Below are positions 27,615 to 36,331 of a stretch of DNA of 64,000 nucleotides, piece after piece. This DNA is from Agrobacterium arsenijevicii. Lineage in GTDB: Bacteria > Pseudomonadota > Alphaproteobacteria > Rhizobiales > Rhizobiaceae. The notes beneath the pieces were generated by a model that was given only the letters and a program-made list of their open reading frames with translations, ran no database searches and was not told the origin of the DNA. The translations under genes were made by a program, and so were the position numbers. The stretch lies in NCBI GenBank assembly GCA_000949895.1, contig JWIT01000003.1, positions 124,001 to 188,000 of the forward strand, read 5' to 3'. Each line of letters starts with the position of its first letter. Position 1 is the first letter of the stretch.

Positions 27615-28058
27615 TTGAGAGTATCCACGTTAATTCTATCCGTAGCCTTGTCTTTTACAGCCGTTGCATCCGCTTCGGCAGGCATGTTGAACCAGGCTGA
27701 GCAATATACCGGGCTGCATGAAGCCAAAAATAACAAGAGCCTGAAGAATATTCTTGGGGCAAATCCCCGCAGTACACCATGGTGTGGTCTTTTCCTGCAT
27801 GCCGTCGCCAACAAGGCCGGCCGGCAGTCTCCCAAGTCCTACGGATTTGCGAAATCCTGGACCTCCTTCGGTTATGCCGTTCCAGTCGGCGCTGCCAAAC
27901 CGGGCGACGTCGTCGTCGTTCGTAACGGTCGCGGTTATCACGTCGGCATTCTAAAGAGCATGAGTGGCAAGACTGCGCAAATCCTCGGCGGCAATCAGTC
28001 CGGCCGGGTGCAGGTATCGAATTTCAACCGCAAGACCATCGTTTCCGTCCGTCGCTGA
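27615..28058 (+). CDS. Exported TIGR02594-type cell-wall amidase-like protein
   Basis: A 147-residue exported protein. TTG 27615 is the chosen start: it follows AAGGGCGAG and gives a clean signal peptide (MRVSTLILSVALSFTAVASASA); upstream in-frame starts give a charged, unsuitable leader. The mature part fits the TIGR02594/CHAP-like family: YTGLHEAKNNKSLKN, the catalytic-cysteine region PWCGLFLHAV, the histidine segment GRGYHVGIL, and LGGNQSGRVQV. The family is linked to peptidoglycan amidase or peptidase activity, so this is probably a periplasmic cell-wall enzyme. A bidirectional terminator follows. Confidence 0.75.
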   Translation: MRVSTLILSVALSFTAVASASAGMLNQAEQYTGLHEAKNNKSLKNILGANPRSTPWCGLFLHAVANKAGRQSPKSYGFAKSWTSFGYAVPVGAAKPGDVVVVRNGRGYHVGILKSMSGKTAQILGGNQSGRVQVSNFNRKTIVSVRR

Positions 28059-28089
28059 AGACCGGACCACACTCACGACAATCCTTATA

Positions 28090-28111
28090 AAGGCGGGCTA
28101 TGGCCCGCCTT
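28090..28111. terminator. Bidirectional terminator
   Basis: A perfect 9-base stem AAGGCGGGC / GCCCGCCTT with the loop TATG lies between convergent genes, 31 bases after the amidase-like gene and 17 bases before the end of the minus-strand gene. Confidence 0.75.
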
Positions 28112-28127
28112 ATGCGTTTTAAGGCCC

Positions 28128-28897
<770 letters not shown>

Positions 28898-28997
28898 CGC
28901 CACTACCACCCGGCAATCGGGCGGGGTGAATATGCTAAGATGCAGCTTGGGCGGATGCATTTGCATCTCGCTCATCATACCATTGCTTTGAAAGAAA

Positions 28998-29072
28998 TGG
29001 CTCCCCGGGCCGGATTCGAACCGGCGACCTGTCGATTAACAGTCGAATGCTCTACCGCTGAGCTACCAGGGA
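28998..29072 (-). tRNA. tRNA-Asn (GTT)
   Basis: Read on the minus strand it begins TCCCTGGTAGCTCAGC, has the anticodon loop with GTT (ACTGTTAAT), the T-arm GGTTCGAATCC and ends with an encoded CCA. The acceptor stem TCCCTGG pairs with CCGGGGA (one G-T pair). All arms close. Confidence 0.95.
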
Positions 29073-29248
29073 ACGTGCGCTGCTTGGCGCGGTGTGAGCG
29101 GGGTAATACAAATGCTTTTCCGATTTGCCAAGCGGTTTTTTCAAAAAAAACGCATTCATCTTGTTTTATCTCGCCGGAGTCCCGATTTTCCGGGCTTATT
29201 GACGGTCAAAAAATTATCCACAGGCCAGATGTTAAAGGGCAGTATGGA

Positions 29249-29527
29249 ATGAAATTCGGAATGGACCACAGAACGGGTCGCCTCAATCTCGGAAAATGGA
29301 GCGTTGCCATGCCGCGTTCGCGCGTCGGCAGGATCGCCACCGGCTCGGCGCTGGTGGTGGGCGGAACGCTTGGGTTCTTGCCCATCCTTGGTTTCTGGAT
29401 GATTCCGCTCGGTCTTATCGTGCTTTCCCACGATCTGCCCGCGGTTCGCCGCAGGCGGCGACGGCTGGCGGTCTGGTGGGCATCGCGAGGCAACCGCCGC
29501 GACACCCGCAACAGAGGCCGGCAATAG
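29249..29527 (+). CDS. Small inner-membrane protein, conserved rhizobial type
   Basis: A 92-residue protein with one long hydrophobic hairpin-like stretch (IATGSALVVGGTLGFLPI and LGFWMIPLGLIVLS) followed by a strongly basic tail (VRRRRRRLAVWW). This pattern suggests a short membrane protein with a cytoplasmic arginine-rich end. AAGGGC lies upstream of ATG 29249; ATG 29310 is an alternative. A longer open frame runs back through the tRNA and is not credible. The 3' end is 2 bases from the convergent exoD gene. No named function. Confidence 0.65.
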   Translation: MKFGMDHRTGRLNLGKWSVAMPRSRVGRIATGSALVVGGTLGFLPILGFWMIPLGLIVLSHDLPAVRRRRRRLAVWWASRGNRRDTRNRGRQ

Positions 29528-29529
29528 GC

Positions 29530-30174
29530 TCAGCCGCCTATGGAGCTGCTGATGCCCTGTCCTGCCCAGAAGGCGGCATAGGCGAGTGCTGCGAAATAGA
29601 TCGCCGTCAGGCCGAGAAACAGATACCCGCCAAGCACGGTGACGCCGTCCCTCTGGATCATGCCCGCAGAGAAGAGCAGGATGGCGACGCCCGGCAGGGT
29701 ATTGGAAAAGGGAATGAAGCCAAGCGGCATCATCAGCAACACACCCGCCGTCATCAGCGCAAGCCCGTTTATTCTGTTGGCGACAATGCCTGCCGTCAGC
29801 GCCGGGAGACGCGGGCGGATGAAGCGATCGAGCCTCGAGACGATGGCGACGCCCTTTTGCAGTGCAGGCACCAGCTTTGCCGTTTCCATCTGCCGGTCAA
29901 GGATCCTCGCAGGCAGCCATGGCAGACGGTTGAGGGTGATTGCGAGACTGACGAGGATGATCGCCGCGCCGAACACGGTGCTGACGCCGGGAATGGAGAC
30001 GGGAATGAGGAAGGGCAGGGAGGCTATGGCACAGATGAGCAACAGGCCCTGTTCGCCGATTGCTTCCATCAGTTCGCGCAATGTGATCGTCTGACCCTGC
30101 AGTTTTCCTATCAGCTTTTCGAGCGTGGTGCTGAGCTTTTCAGACGTATCAGTGAATGCGAATTCGTTCGACAT
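29530..30174 (-). CDS. exoD: ExoD-family membrane protein
   Basis: A 214-residue membrane protein of the ExoD family (PF06055). It has the N-terminal cytoplasmic segment TLEKLIGKLQGQTITLRELMEAIGEQG, the conserved LPFLIPVSIPGVSTVFG, and four to five further hydrophobic segments ending in GLTAIYFAALAY. Sinorhizobium exoD mutants are altered in exopolysaccharide and alkali tolerance; biochemical activity is unknown. ATG 30174 follows GGGAAG; ATG 30216 would overlap the ribosome site. Confidence 0.85.
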   Translation of the reverse strand: MSNEFAFTDTSEKLSTTLEKLIGKLQGQTITLRELMEAIGEQGLLLICAIASLPFLIPVSIPGVSTVFGAAIILVSLAITLNRLPWLPARILDRQMETAKLVPALQKGVAIVSRLDRFIRPRLPALTAGIVANRINGLALMTAGVLLMMPLGFIPFSNTLPGVAILLFSAGMIQRDGVTVLGGYLFLGLTAIYFAALAYAAFWAGQGISSSIGG

Positions 30175-30288
30175 CAGGCTTCCCGGAGGTTGTTTTAACT
30201 CCGGGTTTGATAACATTCATCCGGCCGAATGCCTACCGCTGATGGAAAATCAGCGCCTTCGCCGGTCCGCGGTTTGGTTCGCCTTCGG

Positions 30289-30390
30289 CTAGTGGGAAAC
30301 CCAGCTGCTGTAGGCGCCTGCGAGAAGAACCACCAGCAGGATGACGAGTATGACCGGATTGATCGACGTAATGAAGCTTACATAGTCCAC
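30289..30390 (-). CDS. Tiny membrane protein (33 residues)
   Basis: A minus-strand frame of 33 residues beginning with GTG at 30390, with a strong GAGGAGG site 8 bases upstream. It encodes MDYVSFITSINPVILVILL then VVLLAGAYSSWVSH: one hydrophobic helix of about 20 residues with a short polar tail at each side. The perfect Shine-Dalgarno sequence, good spacing and clean transmembrane segment argue that it is a real gene below the usual length cut-off. No known family recognised. Confidence 0.55.
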   Translation of the reverse strand: MDYVSFITSINPVILVILLVVLLAGAYSSWVSH

Positions 30391-30690
30391 GATAACTTCC
30401 TCCTCTTTCCGTCACACCTTATTTTACAGCAAAAAGGCCGGTTTATCTACCTGAGGGTGAAATTTCGCATCGCAGCAACCGCTCACCGCTGCGGTCTGGA
30501 ATTGTTCGTCTTTCTCCTTTGCCGCAATGCAAAAATAAATCTTCCAACATTTGCCATTCTCTTGTGTTGTCTCTAATCCTGCTTTGGCGGCGGTCGGTGG
30601 TTCGAACGTCCGCCGCCGACAAATCACCGCTGAGATGTCTTGGCTCCTGCCTTGCCTTCGGTTTACAACGATCTTCCCCGGGGACATGAA

Positions 30691-31278
30691 ATGCTGAAAA
30701 ACATCTATGCTTGGACGATGGCGCTTGCGGCGCGCAAAAGCGCCGTGTGGTGGCTGGCGATCGTGGCCTTTGTCGAAAGCTCCATCTTCGTCGTGCCTGC
30801 GGATGTGCTTTTCGTGCCCATGGTTTTGGCCAAGCCGAAGAAGGCGATGTTTTATGCGCTCGTCGCAACGGTCGCCTCCGTTCTCGGCGGCATCGCCGGC
30901 TGGTTCCTCGGTCACTATGCTTTCGAGAGCGTCGCGCGGCCCATTCTCGAATTTTACGGCAAGCTGGACAGCTTCGAGCAGCTCAAGAACTCGGTGGATT
31001 ACGAAACCATCGTTCTCCTGCTGGTGACATCGGGTTTTGCGCACCTGCCGCCGATCAAGGTCGTCACGATCCTTTCCGGTGCGGCCAATATCAGCCTCAG
31101 CCTGTTCATTCTGTCGGCTGTCGTCACGCGCGGCGCGCGCTTTTTCATCCTCGCCGGGCTGTTGCAAAAATACGGTGAACCGGTGCGCCATTTCATCGAG
31201 AAACGCCTTGGCGTCATCGCCGCTGCGGTTGCCGCTGCGCTCATCGCCATCTATGCCGTCTACGTTTTCGTTCGTTGA
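30691..31278 (+). CDS. YqaA/DedA-like (SNARE-associated) membrane protein
   Basis: A 195-residue inner-membrane protein. The motif AFVESSIFVVPADVLFVPMVLAKPKKAM is the hallmark of the YqaA branch of the DedA/VTT family, and GGIAGWFLGHYAFES and HLPPIKVVTILSGAANISLSLF follow. DedA-family proteins act in lipid-carrier (undecaprenyl phosphate or phospholipid) movement; the role of YqaA itself is not settled. ATG 30691 has GGGGA upstream; the longer GTG/ATG at 30640 gives a non-membrane leader. It precedes a phosphatase gene by about 105 bases. Confidence 0.83.
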   Translation: MLKNIYAWTMALAARKSAVWWLAIVAFVESSIFVVPADVLFVPMVLAKPKKAMFYALVATVASVLGGIAGWFLGHYAFESVARPILEFYGKLDSFEQLKNSVDYETIVLLLVTSGFAHLPPIKVVTILSGAANISLSLFILSAVVTRGARFFILAGLLQKYGEPVRHFIEKRLGVIAAAVAAALIAIYAVYVFVR

Positions 31279-31383
31279 TCGAACGCAATTTTTCTACTCT
31301 TACAATACTGTCGCATAACTTTCAGCCTACTGTCAGAATCCGCCTGTATCGGTTGTCTCGTCCAATGAGAGAACCGGTTTATT

Positions 31384-31965
31384 ATGCGAAGATTTTGGAA
31401 AGGCTCCTGTTGGGCCGCGGGTACGGCTGTACTTGCCATGGGTGGTTATCTTTTTGCCATCCAGCTTCTCGGCAACTTCCACGAAGTGATGGCGGGGCAG
31501 CTTTATCGCTCCAATCAGCCAAGCAGTGAGCAGCTTGTCCGTTATACCAAGGACCATGGTATCAAGACGGTCATCAATCTGCGCGGAGAGAACGAATCCG
31601 AGGACTGGTACAAGGACGAAATCAAAACGTCCCGCGAGCTTGGATTGACCCACATTAATTTTGGCATGTCGGCACGGCAGGAACTCGATATGGGCAGGGT
31701 GAACCAGCTCATCGCGATCATGCGTGATGCGCCGAAGCCCATCCTCATCCATTGCAAGTCCGGGGCGGACAGGACGGGTCTTGCGACCGCGCTTTATCTC
31801 GGCCGCATCGCGAATCTCGGCGAACAGGCGGCTGAAAGCCAGCTTTCCGTTCGCTACGGCCATATCGGCATCCCCTATCTGTCTGAGACCTATGCCATGG
31901 ACCAGACCTGGGAAAATGTCGAACACATGCCGATCACCGCCGACTTCACGGTTGCGTTGAACTAG
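31384..31965 (+). CDS. Membrane-anchored dual-specificity/tyrosine phosphatase-like protein
   Basis: A 193-residue protein with an N-terminal hydrophobic anchor (CWAAGTAVLAMGGYLFAIQLL) and a Cys-based phosphatase domain. The P-loop is HCKSGADRTG, matching HCx5R with a following T/G, and upstream GIKTVINLRGENE is the usual entry strand. The catalytic domain would lie in the periplasm or be membrane-tethered. Substrates could be phosphotyrosine, phosphoinositide-like or lipid phosphates; unknown. Its stop codon lies inside the terminal repeat of a RIME-like element. Confidence 0.83.
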   Translation: MRRFWKGSCWAAGTAVLAMGGYLFAIQLLGNFHEVMAGQLYRSNQPSSEQLVRYTKDHGIKTVINLRGENESEDWYKDEIKTSRELGLTHINFGMSARQELDMGRVNQLIAIMRDAPKPILIHCKSGADRTGLATALYLGRIANLGEQAAESQLSVRYGHIGIPYLSETYAMDQTWENVEHMPITADFTVALN

Positions 31966-32068
31966 AGCATTTCCAGTAAAGATGCGGTGCGGTTTCCCGT
32001 CCGGAAAGTGCTTGAAAATAAAGAGATAGAGCACGACAACGATTCCGTCCAAACCGGACGTGCTCTAG
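31962..32068. repeat. Rhizobial intergenic palindromic element (RIME-like)
   Basis: The element is bounded by CTAGAGCA (31962-31969) and its exact inverted copy TGCTCTAG (32061-32068), with an inner section carrying TTTCCCGTCCGGAAA and a second inverted part ACGATTCCG..CGGACGT. This layout matches the widely repeated rhizobial intergenic mosaic elements. Related elements lie at 37901, 43896 and as partial copies at 50218 and 61371. Confidence 0.75.
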
Positions 32069-32174
32069 TTCTGAAGACAGATTCGGATAAATCTCCCGCT
32101 ACATCGCGCATTCTGTAAAGAGTGGAAAGTGCCGGTCGTTCTGCGTTGCCCCGAAAGCAACGGCGGTGGCCGGT

Positions 32175-32378
32175 TCAGTCGTTTCCGGCATCCGGCGTCC
32201 ACCCGCGTGTATATCCTTTTCCCATGATGGCAACAGCGAGGGAAAGCTGTTCCTGCAAGTGTTCGATTTCGCCCAGCAGCGTTTCGACCGCCGCCTTCGC
32301 ATCGCCGTCATGGCACTGGATGACGTATCCGGCTATGTCGTCAGGCCGTATAGGGGTGATTTTTTCCGCATCGGACAT
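32175..32378 (-). CDS. Small conserved hypothetical protein
   Basis: A 67-residue hydrophilic protein starting MSDAEKITPIRPDD and containing AAVETLLGEIEHLQEQLSLAVA, a likely coiled-coil helix. GAGAGGT lies about 10 bases before ATG 32378. No membrane segment or cysteine cluster. Coding potential is supported by the ribosome site and amphipathic helix, but no family is recognised. It may be monocistronic, lying between repeats. Confidence 0.55.
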   Translation of the reverse strand: MSDAEKITPIRPDDIAGYVIQCHDGDAKAAVETLLGEIEHLQEQLSLAVAIMGKGYTRGWTPDAGND

Positions 32379-32550
32379 ATCGGTTGACCTCTCGTTTGTT
32401 CACTAAATGTTCTAATTTGAGCGGAGAGTCAACAAGGCAATGCGCACCGTCCCGAGACGATCACAAGCTTTTTAATGAGATTATATTTTCAGGAATTTGA
32501 CCGGTGAATGCTCTAGCGAACCCAACGACCAAGCGCCACACAGTCAGGCG

Positions 32551-32811
32551 TCAATGAACCGACGGATCTTCGCCGTCCAGGAAGCTGCGAATCCCATCTT
32601 TCTCACAGGTGGCCAAGAATTCTTCCCAGGCGTCCTTGTCGGTCGTGAAAGGTTCTTCCCAAGTGGTGACATCGTCGTGCTCGCTGATAACCTCGAGCGT
32701 CCAGTCTTGCTGGGTGCCAGCGGGCCGGTAGATATCAACGAGGACCGTGATGCCGTCGTCCTCAAACTCGCCCGAGAATTCTGAGTGTTCAATTTTTGTT
32801 TTTTTGGTCAT
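32551..32811 (-). CDS. Small acidic conserved hypothetical protein
   Basis: An 86-residue protein beginning MTKKTKIEHSEFSGEFEDDGITVLVDIYRPAG and continuing with DWTLEVISEHDDVTTWEEPF and EFLATCEKDGIRSFLD. It is acidic, with predicted strands and one helix, and no export signal. ATG 32811 follows GAGG; longer starts look unlikely. It resembles small conserved proteins of rhizobia but I cannot name the family. Confidence 0.6.
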   Translation of the reverse strand: MTKKTKIEHSEFSGEFEDDGITVLVDIYRPAGTQQDWTLEVISEHDDVTTWEEPFTTDKDAWEEFLATCEKDGIRSFLDGEDPSVH

Positions 32812-32948
32812 CTCAGCACACCTCGTTCTCAGGCTTGGATAAACGCACACCCGCACCGGGTCTTGTTAATTCGCGCATAGCGCTGGCTACAACGTGGCCA
32901 AAAAAATATAGCCAGCTCTGGGGGAACTGGCTATCTATCTGTTTTTAA

Positions 32949-33025
<77 letters not shown>

Positions 33026-33258
33026 GACCTGAAAGCCGTTTATATATAAGCCTGTTAGGGCGCAAGCGGAAAATAGCCTTTTCTCAAAAAAAGGAACAAA
33101 GGGTGTGGACCGCGGGGAAGGGGGCAAAAAATAGGGCGACTTCCCTCCCAAAGACGCGGCCCGTCAAACGCGTGACACATGATCTTTCCATCATTGCGGG
33201 AACTTGCCGTGGTCTTCGGCGTTCAATCGCAGCGAACTGAAACTCAGGGAGATGAAAC

Positions 33259-33795
33259 ATGTCCGAACTCGTCGTTGTCGGTTTTGACGGAACGGAAGAG
33301 GCCGACCGGGTCCTTCTGAAGCTTGCAGGCATGAAAAAGGAATATCTGGTCGATCTGGAAGACGCAGTTGTCGTCGTTCGCGATGAGAACGGCAAGGTGC
33401 ATCTGAAGCAGAGCGTCAATCTGACGGCGATCGGCGCAAGCTCCGGTTTCCTGTCCGGCGGTCTCTGGGGTGGCCTCGTCGGCCTGCTGTTCCTCAATCC
33501 CCTGGCGGGATTTGCGATCGGCGGCGCGATTGGTGCAGGCACCGGCGCGCTTGCGGGTTCGTTGACGGATTACGGCATCGACGACGGTTTCATCAAATCG
33601 CTTGGTGAAACCATTCCCAATGGCTCTTCGGCGCTGTTCGTGCTGATCCGCAAGGTACAGCCGGAGAAAGTAATGGCGGAACTGGAAGGCCTGCGCGGGC
33701 GGGTCATCAAAACCTCGCTTTCGCCGGAGCAGGAAGCGCAACTGCAAAAGGCGCTTTCCGGCGGAACCGAACAGGCTGCCGCACCTGCCGCCTGA
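33259..33795 (+). CDS. DUF1269 membrane protein
   Basis: A 178-residue member of the DUF1269 family. The N-terminal domain (SELVVVGFDGTEEADRVLLKLAGMKKEYLVDLEDAVVVVRDENGKVHLKQS) is a compact alpha/beta unit. A glycine-rich hydrophobic hairpin follows (GGLWGGLVGLLFLNPLAGFAIGGAIGAGTGALAGS), then YGIDDGFIKSLGE and a C-terminal tail of Ala/Gln. The ATG follows GGGAGA. It lies 230 bases behind tRNA-Pro on the opposite strand. Function unknown; it is likely peripherally or integrally membrane-bound. Confidence 0.85.
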   Translation: MSELVVVGFDGTEEADRVLLKLAGMKKEYLVDLEDAVVVVRDENGKVHLKQSVNLTAIGASSGFLSGGLWGGLVGLLFLNPLAGFAIGGAIGAGTGALAGSLTDYGIDDGFIKSLGETIPNGSSALFVLIRKVQPEKVMAELEGLRGRVIKTSLSPEQEAQLQKALSGGTEQAAAPAA

Positions 33796-33940
33796 GCGGA
33801 CGGGGAAAGGAACGCTGCGGCATGATCCATGTCGCAGCGGGCTGTTCTATCAATAGCGCGCAGGCGGTGAAGCTGTAGCGGAAGCAGCGGGCCTTTCCGT
33901 CGCCGTTGCCGCGCATATGTCTCCAGCCGGAGACGATGGC

Positions 33941-34600
33941 TTAAACGGTCAGCGTGCCGGTTTTCGCCTGTGGCCAGGTAAGATAATAATAGCGGCTGCC
34001 GACATTGCCGAAAAACGCGTTGTCGCCGGAAATGCTGTCGACATAGGCGCCACCGGCGGATTTGGCATAAGCCGAACCGTCGCGCTTTAGGTGGTCCTTC
34101 AGAAAATCGCTCCAACCCGTCGTGGTGATCTGCGTTGCGGGTTTCGAGGTGGTATTCTTGTCTGCCTCCACGTCCCAGGCCTTGATCTTTGTACCTTCGG
34201 TCGGATCGGAGACGGTCAGCGTGCCGGCGGCCAGCGCTTCCAGCATCGCCTTGGCCTGCGCAGCCTTGCTCGGGTCCTTGGACAGTTCTTCCAGCGTCCC
34301 CTTCAGGTTCTTCATGAAGCTGGCCTGCGTAATGTCGCCGGAGGGCGCCTGCGTGCCGGTATCGTCGGTTTCCGTGTCGGTGCTGGAGGACTGCGCATAT
34401 TGCGCCAGAAGCTGTGTCAGCCGCGTATTGGTGGAAGAGGGGGAGGTATCGACCCCGTAGGAGCCGAGGATCGCCGCCCGTGGCGAGGAGCTAGCAGCGG
34501 AATTGTCCTCCTGCTCCTTGATGGCCTTGAGGGCGAGTTTGGTGGCGGCGATGCGTGTGGACAGGTCGACGGAGGAGACCATTGCGCTAACTGTTTCCAT
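33941..34600 (-). CDS. Hypothetical protein, Ser/Thr-rich
   Basis: A 219-residue protein with no signal peptide. Residues 1-30 form an amphipathic helix (METVSAMVSSVDLSTRIAATKLALKAIKEQED), followed by a low-complexity Ser/Thr/Asp region, a helical central part (FMKNLKGTLEELSKDPSKAAQAKAMLEALAAGTL), and a C-terminal segment ending GSRYYYLTWPQAKTGTLTV. The C-terminal tail and repeated T residues suggest a secreted or surface-attached polypeptide without a Sec leader, but this is inference. ATG 34600 is the best start; TTG 34612 is possible. No family is recognised. Confidence 0.55.
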   Translation of the reverse strand: METVSAMVSSVDLSTRIAATKLALKAIKEQEDNSAASSSPRAAILGSYGVDTSPSSTNTRLTQLLAQYAQSSSTDTETDDTGTQAPSGDITQASFMKNLKGTLEELSKDPSKAAQAKAMLEALAAGTLTVSDPTEGTKIKAWDVEADKNTTSKPATQITTTGWSDFLKDHLKRDGSAYAKSAGGAYVDSISGDNAFFGNVGSRYYYLTWPQAKTGTLTV

Positions 34601-34683
34601 GATCAGGCCCAATACGCATCATGCATACCGAACCGGCTCGGCGCGGATACTCGATCCCGCCTTTCGTCTCCTCTCATAAGGAG

Positions 34684-34726
34684 ACCGGGTGCACCCCAGC
34701 CCTCTTAAGCTTGGGATGCACCCGGT
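34684..34726. terminator. Imperfect 14-base hairpin
   Basis: ACCGGGTGCACCCC (34684-34697) and GGGATGCACCCGGT (34713-34726) are inverted with one mismatch, between the hypothetical gene and the next small gene. The T run is weak (GTTTAA), so it may be a repeat or a protein-binding palindrome instead of a terminator. Confidence 0.4.
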
Positions 34727-34861
34727 TTAATAGCCGAACTTTGCGCGACGCTTGCGGACATATGACATGTCCCTCATAAACGGAATCGTTGGTCGCGCTC
34801 AATTCTTTGGTTTCAGGTATTCTCCAGATGTAAAACTGCGCCACAGTTTTACTGGAAATGC

Positions 34862-35011
34862 TTAGTTCTCCTGAACTGAAACGCCGTTCGGGCCGATATT
34901 CATCTCGATCCCCTTCGGTTTGCTTTCCTCGTGCCAGACATAGGCTCCAAGGCCGACAAGGACAACCAGCAGTGCGCCGATGATGAAATAGAGATTGTTG
35001 GTCTGCGTCAT
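34862..35011 (-). CDS. Small single-helix membrane protein
   Basis: A 49-residue protein, MTQTNNLYFIIGALLVVLVG then LGAYVWHEESKPKGIEMNIGPNGVSVQEN: one transmembrane helix with a short acidic C-terminal domain. GGGGAGA lies 6 bases before ATG 35011, a good ribosome site; the frame extends upstream but without a suitable start. Similar tiny membrane proteins are widespread in rhizobia. No function assigned. Confidence 0.6.
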   Translation of the reverse strand: MTQTNNLYFIIGALLVVLVGLGAYVWHEESKPKGIEMNIGPNGVSVQEN

Positions 35012-35089
35012 AGGATGTCTCCCCGTTCGACAATCAGGATCGGGGGCTAAACGCATGAAATAACGCAAGGTTCCGTAAGGGGAAGTATT

Positions 35090-36331
35090 TTAGACGGCCG
35101 TTCGGCGGCGGCGCAGGCTTTCGCGTTTTTCCAGCGCCATGCATCCCCACAATATGCCGAGCAGCAGGAAGAAATGCCGCCAGTGGTCGGTGTCGATGAC
35201 GTTGCCGATCATCACATGCCCGACGAAGGTCACCCAGGAAATGATGAGGAATGGCTGCCAGGGCCGCTGACGCAGCAGCAGCTTGAAACCGGCGGCAATG
35301 GTCCAGCAGATCAGCGTGAGATAGATGACGAAGCCGAACCAGCCATGCGTGGTGAGGCTCTTCAGCCAGATATTATGTTCGGCGGCGGGAAAGATATCGT
35401 CGAACACCATGGGGCCGATGCCGAGCGGATGCTCCATCGCCAACAGGAAACCGAGATAGTGGCGGGCAAAACGCCCAAGATGGCCGCCATCATAGGATTG
35501 CACCGCCGAGGCGCGGCTGGAGAAAAGGTCGGCGACCTGCTTGAATTGCAGGGCGATGATGACTGCGGCGACCATCAGCGCCGCGGCAACGAGAAACAGC
35601 ACAAGAATTTTCAGGCGGAATGCCGCCGTCCGCTCCTTCAGCAGCATGACGAAAACCAGAAGGATGGTGGCGAACAGAAACAGGCCCCATGCTGCGCGTG
35701 AAAACGACAGGAAAATGCCGAGAGACAGAATCAGAAGGCCGACGATCCGCCACGGCGCATGCATCGCCTTGCCGGAAAGCAGGCCGTAGATCAGGTAAAG
35801 CGACGGTGTCACGAGGAAGGGGCCGAAGACGTTCGGATCCTGAAACGCGCCCTTGGCGCGATCGTAAAGGGTAAAGACCTCGAAACCTGGAATGGCGTGA
35901 AAATATCCGATGATGCCGAGCAGGGAGGTTATCAGCGCGGCCGCGAGCCAGGCCCGGAAAATCAGCAATAACCGCTGGTGCTTGTCCTCGATGATCGCCG
36001 CATAAAAAACAGAGGTCAGCGCCAGAAAGGTCGATACGGCGAGATAAAGCGGTCCCTCATCCAGATTGGCCATGGTGGTGAGCGAAAGATAACCGCCGAC
36101 ATTGAAGGCGAGCAGCAGGCACAAAAGCAGGACGACGGTGCGCGAAAGGCGCAAGCCCAGCAGGAACCAGATGGCCACTTGCCCGACCATCATCAGCTCG
36201 TAGGGCGCCGGTTCGGAAATCACGAAGCCGGAAAGAAAAACGCCGAAAGCGATGAAGAACGCGCCGACCAGCCGCATGGCGGCAAGCGGCGCGTCAAAAT
36301 CCGGTGCGTGCTGGTAACCGGTGTGGGTCAA
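35090..36331 (-). CDS. uppF: Wzy/O-antigen-ligase-type polysaccharide polymerase
   Basis: A 413-residue integral membrane protein with about ten helices and the large periplasmic loop of the Wzy/WaaL family: FQDPNVFGPFLV, SFSRAAWGL, and the motif AEHNIWLKSLTTHGWFGF. It should polymerise undecaprenyl-linked repeat units outside the inner membrane. Its start overlaps the stop of the phosphoglycosyltransferase gene by 4 bases (ATGA), so the two are translationally coupled. The name uppF is by position in the unipolar polysaccharide cluster; the letter is inferred. Confidence 0.8.
   Translation of the reverse strand: MTHTGYQHAPDFDAPLAAMRLVGAFFIAFGVFLSGFVISEPAPYELMMVGQVAIWFLLGLRLSRTVVLLLCLLLAFNVGGYLSLTTMANLDEGPLYLAVSTFLALTSVFYAAIIEDKHQRLLLIFRAWLAAALITSLLGIIGYFHAIPGFEVFTLYDRAKGAFQDPNVFGPFLVTPSLYLIYGLLSGKAMHAPWRIVGLLILSLGIFLSFSRAAWGLFLFATILLVFVMLLKERTAAFRLKILVLFLVAAALMVAAVIIALQFKQVADLFSSRASAVQSYDGGHLGRFARHYLGFLLAMEHPLGIGPMVFDDIFPAAEHNIWLKSLTTHGWFGFVIYLTLICWTIAAGFKLLLRQRPWQPFLIISWVTFVGHVMIGNVIDTDHWRHFFLLLGILWGCMALEKRESLRRRRTAV

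Noticed and set aside
28940-29527. A longer start for the small membrane protein reaching through tRNA-Asn
   Set aside because: A protein frame crossing a tRNA gene is not credible; ATG 29249 has its own ribosome site.
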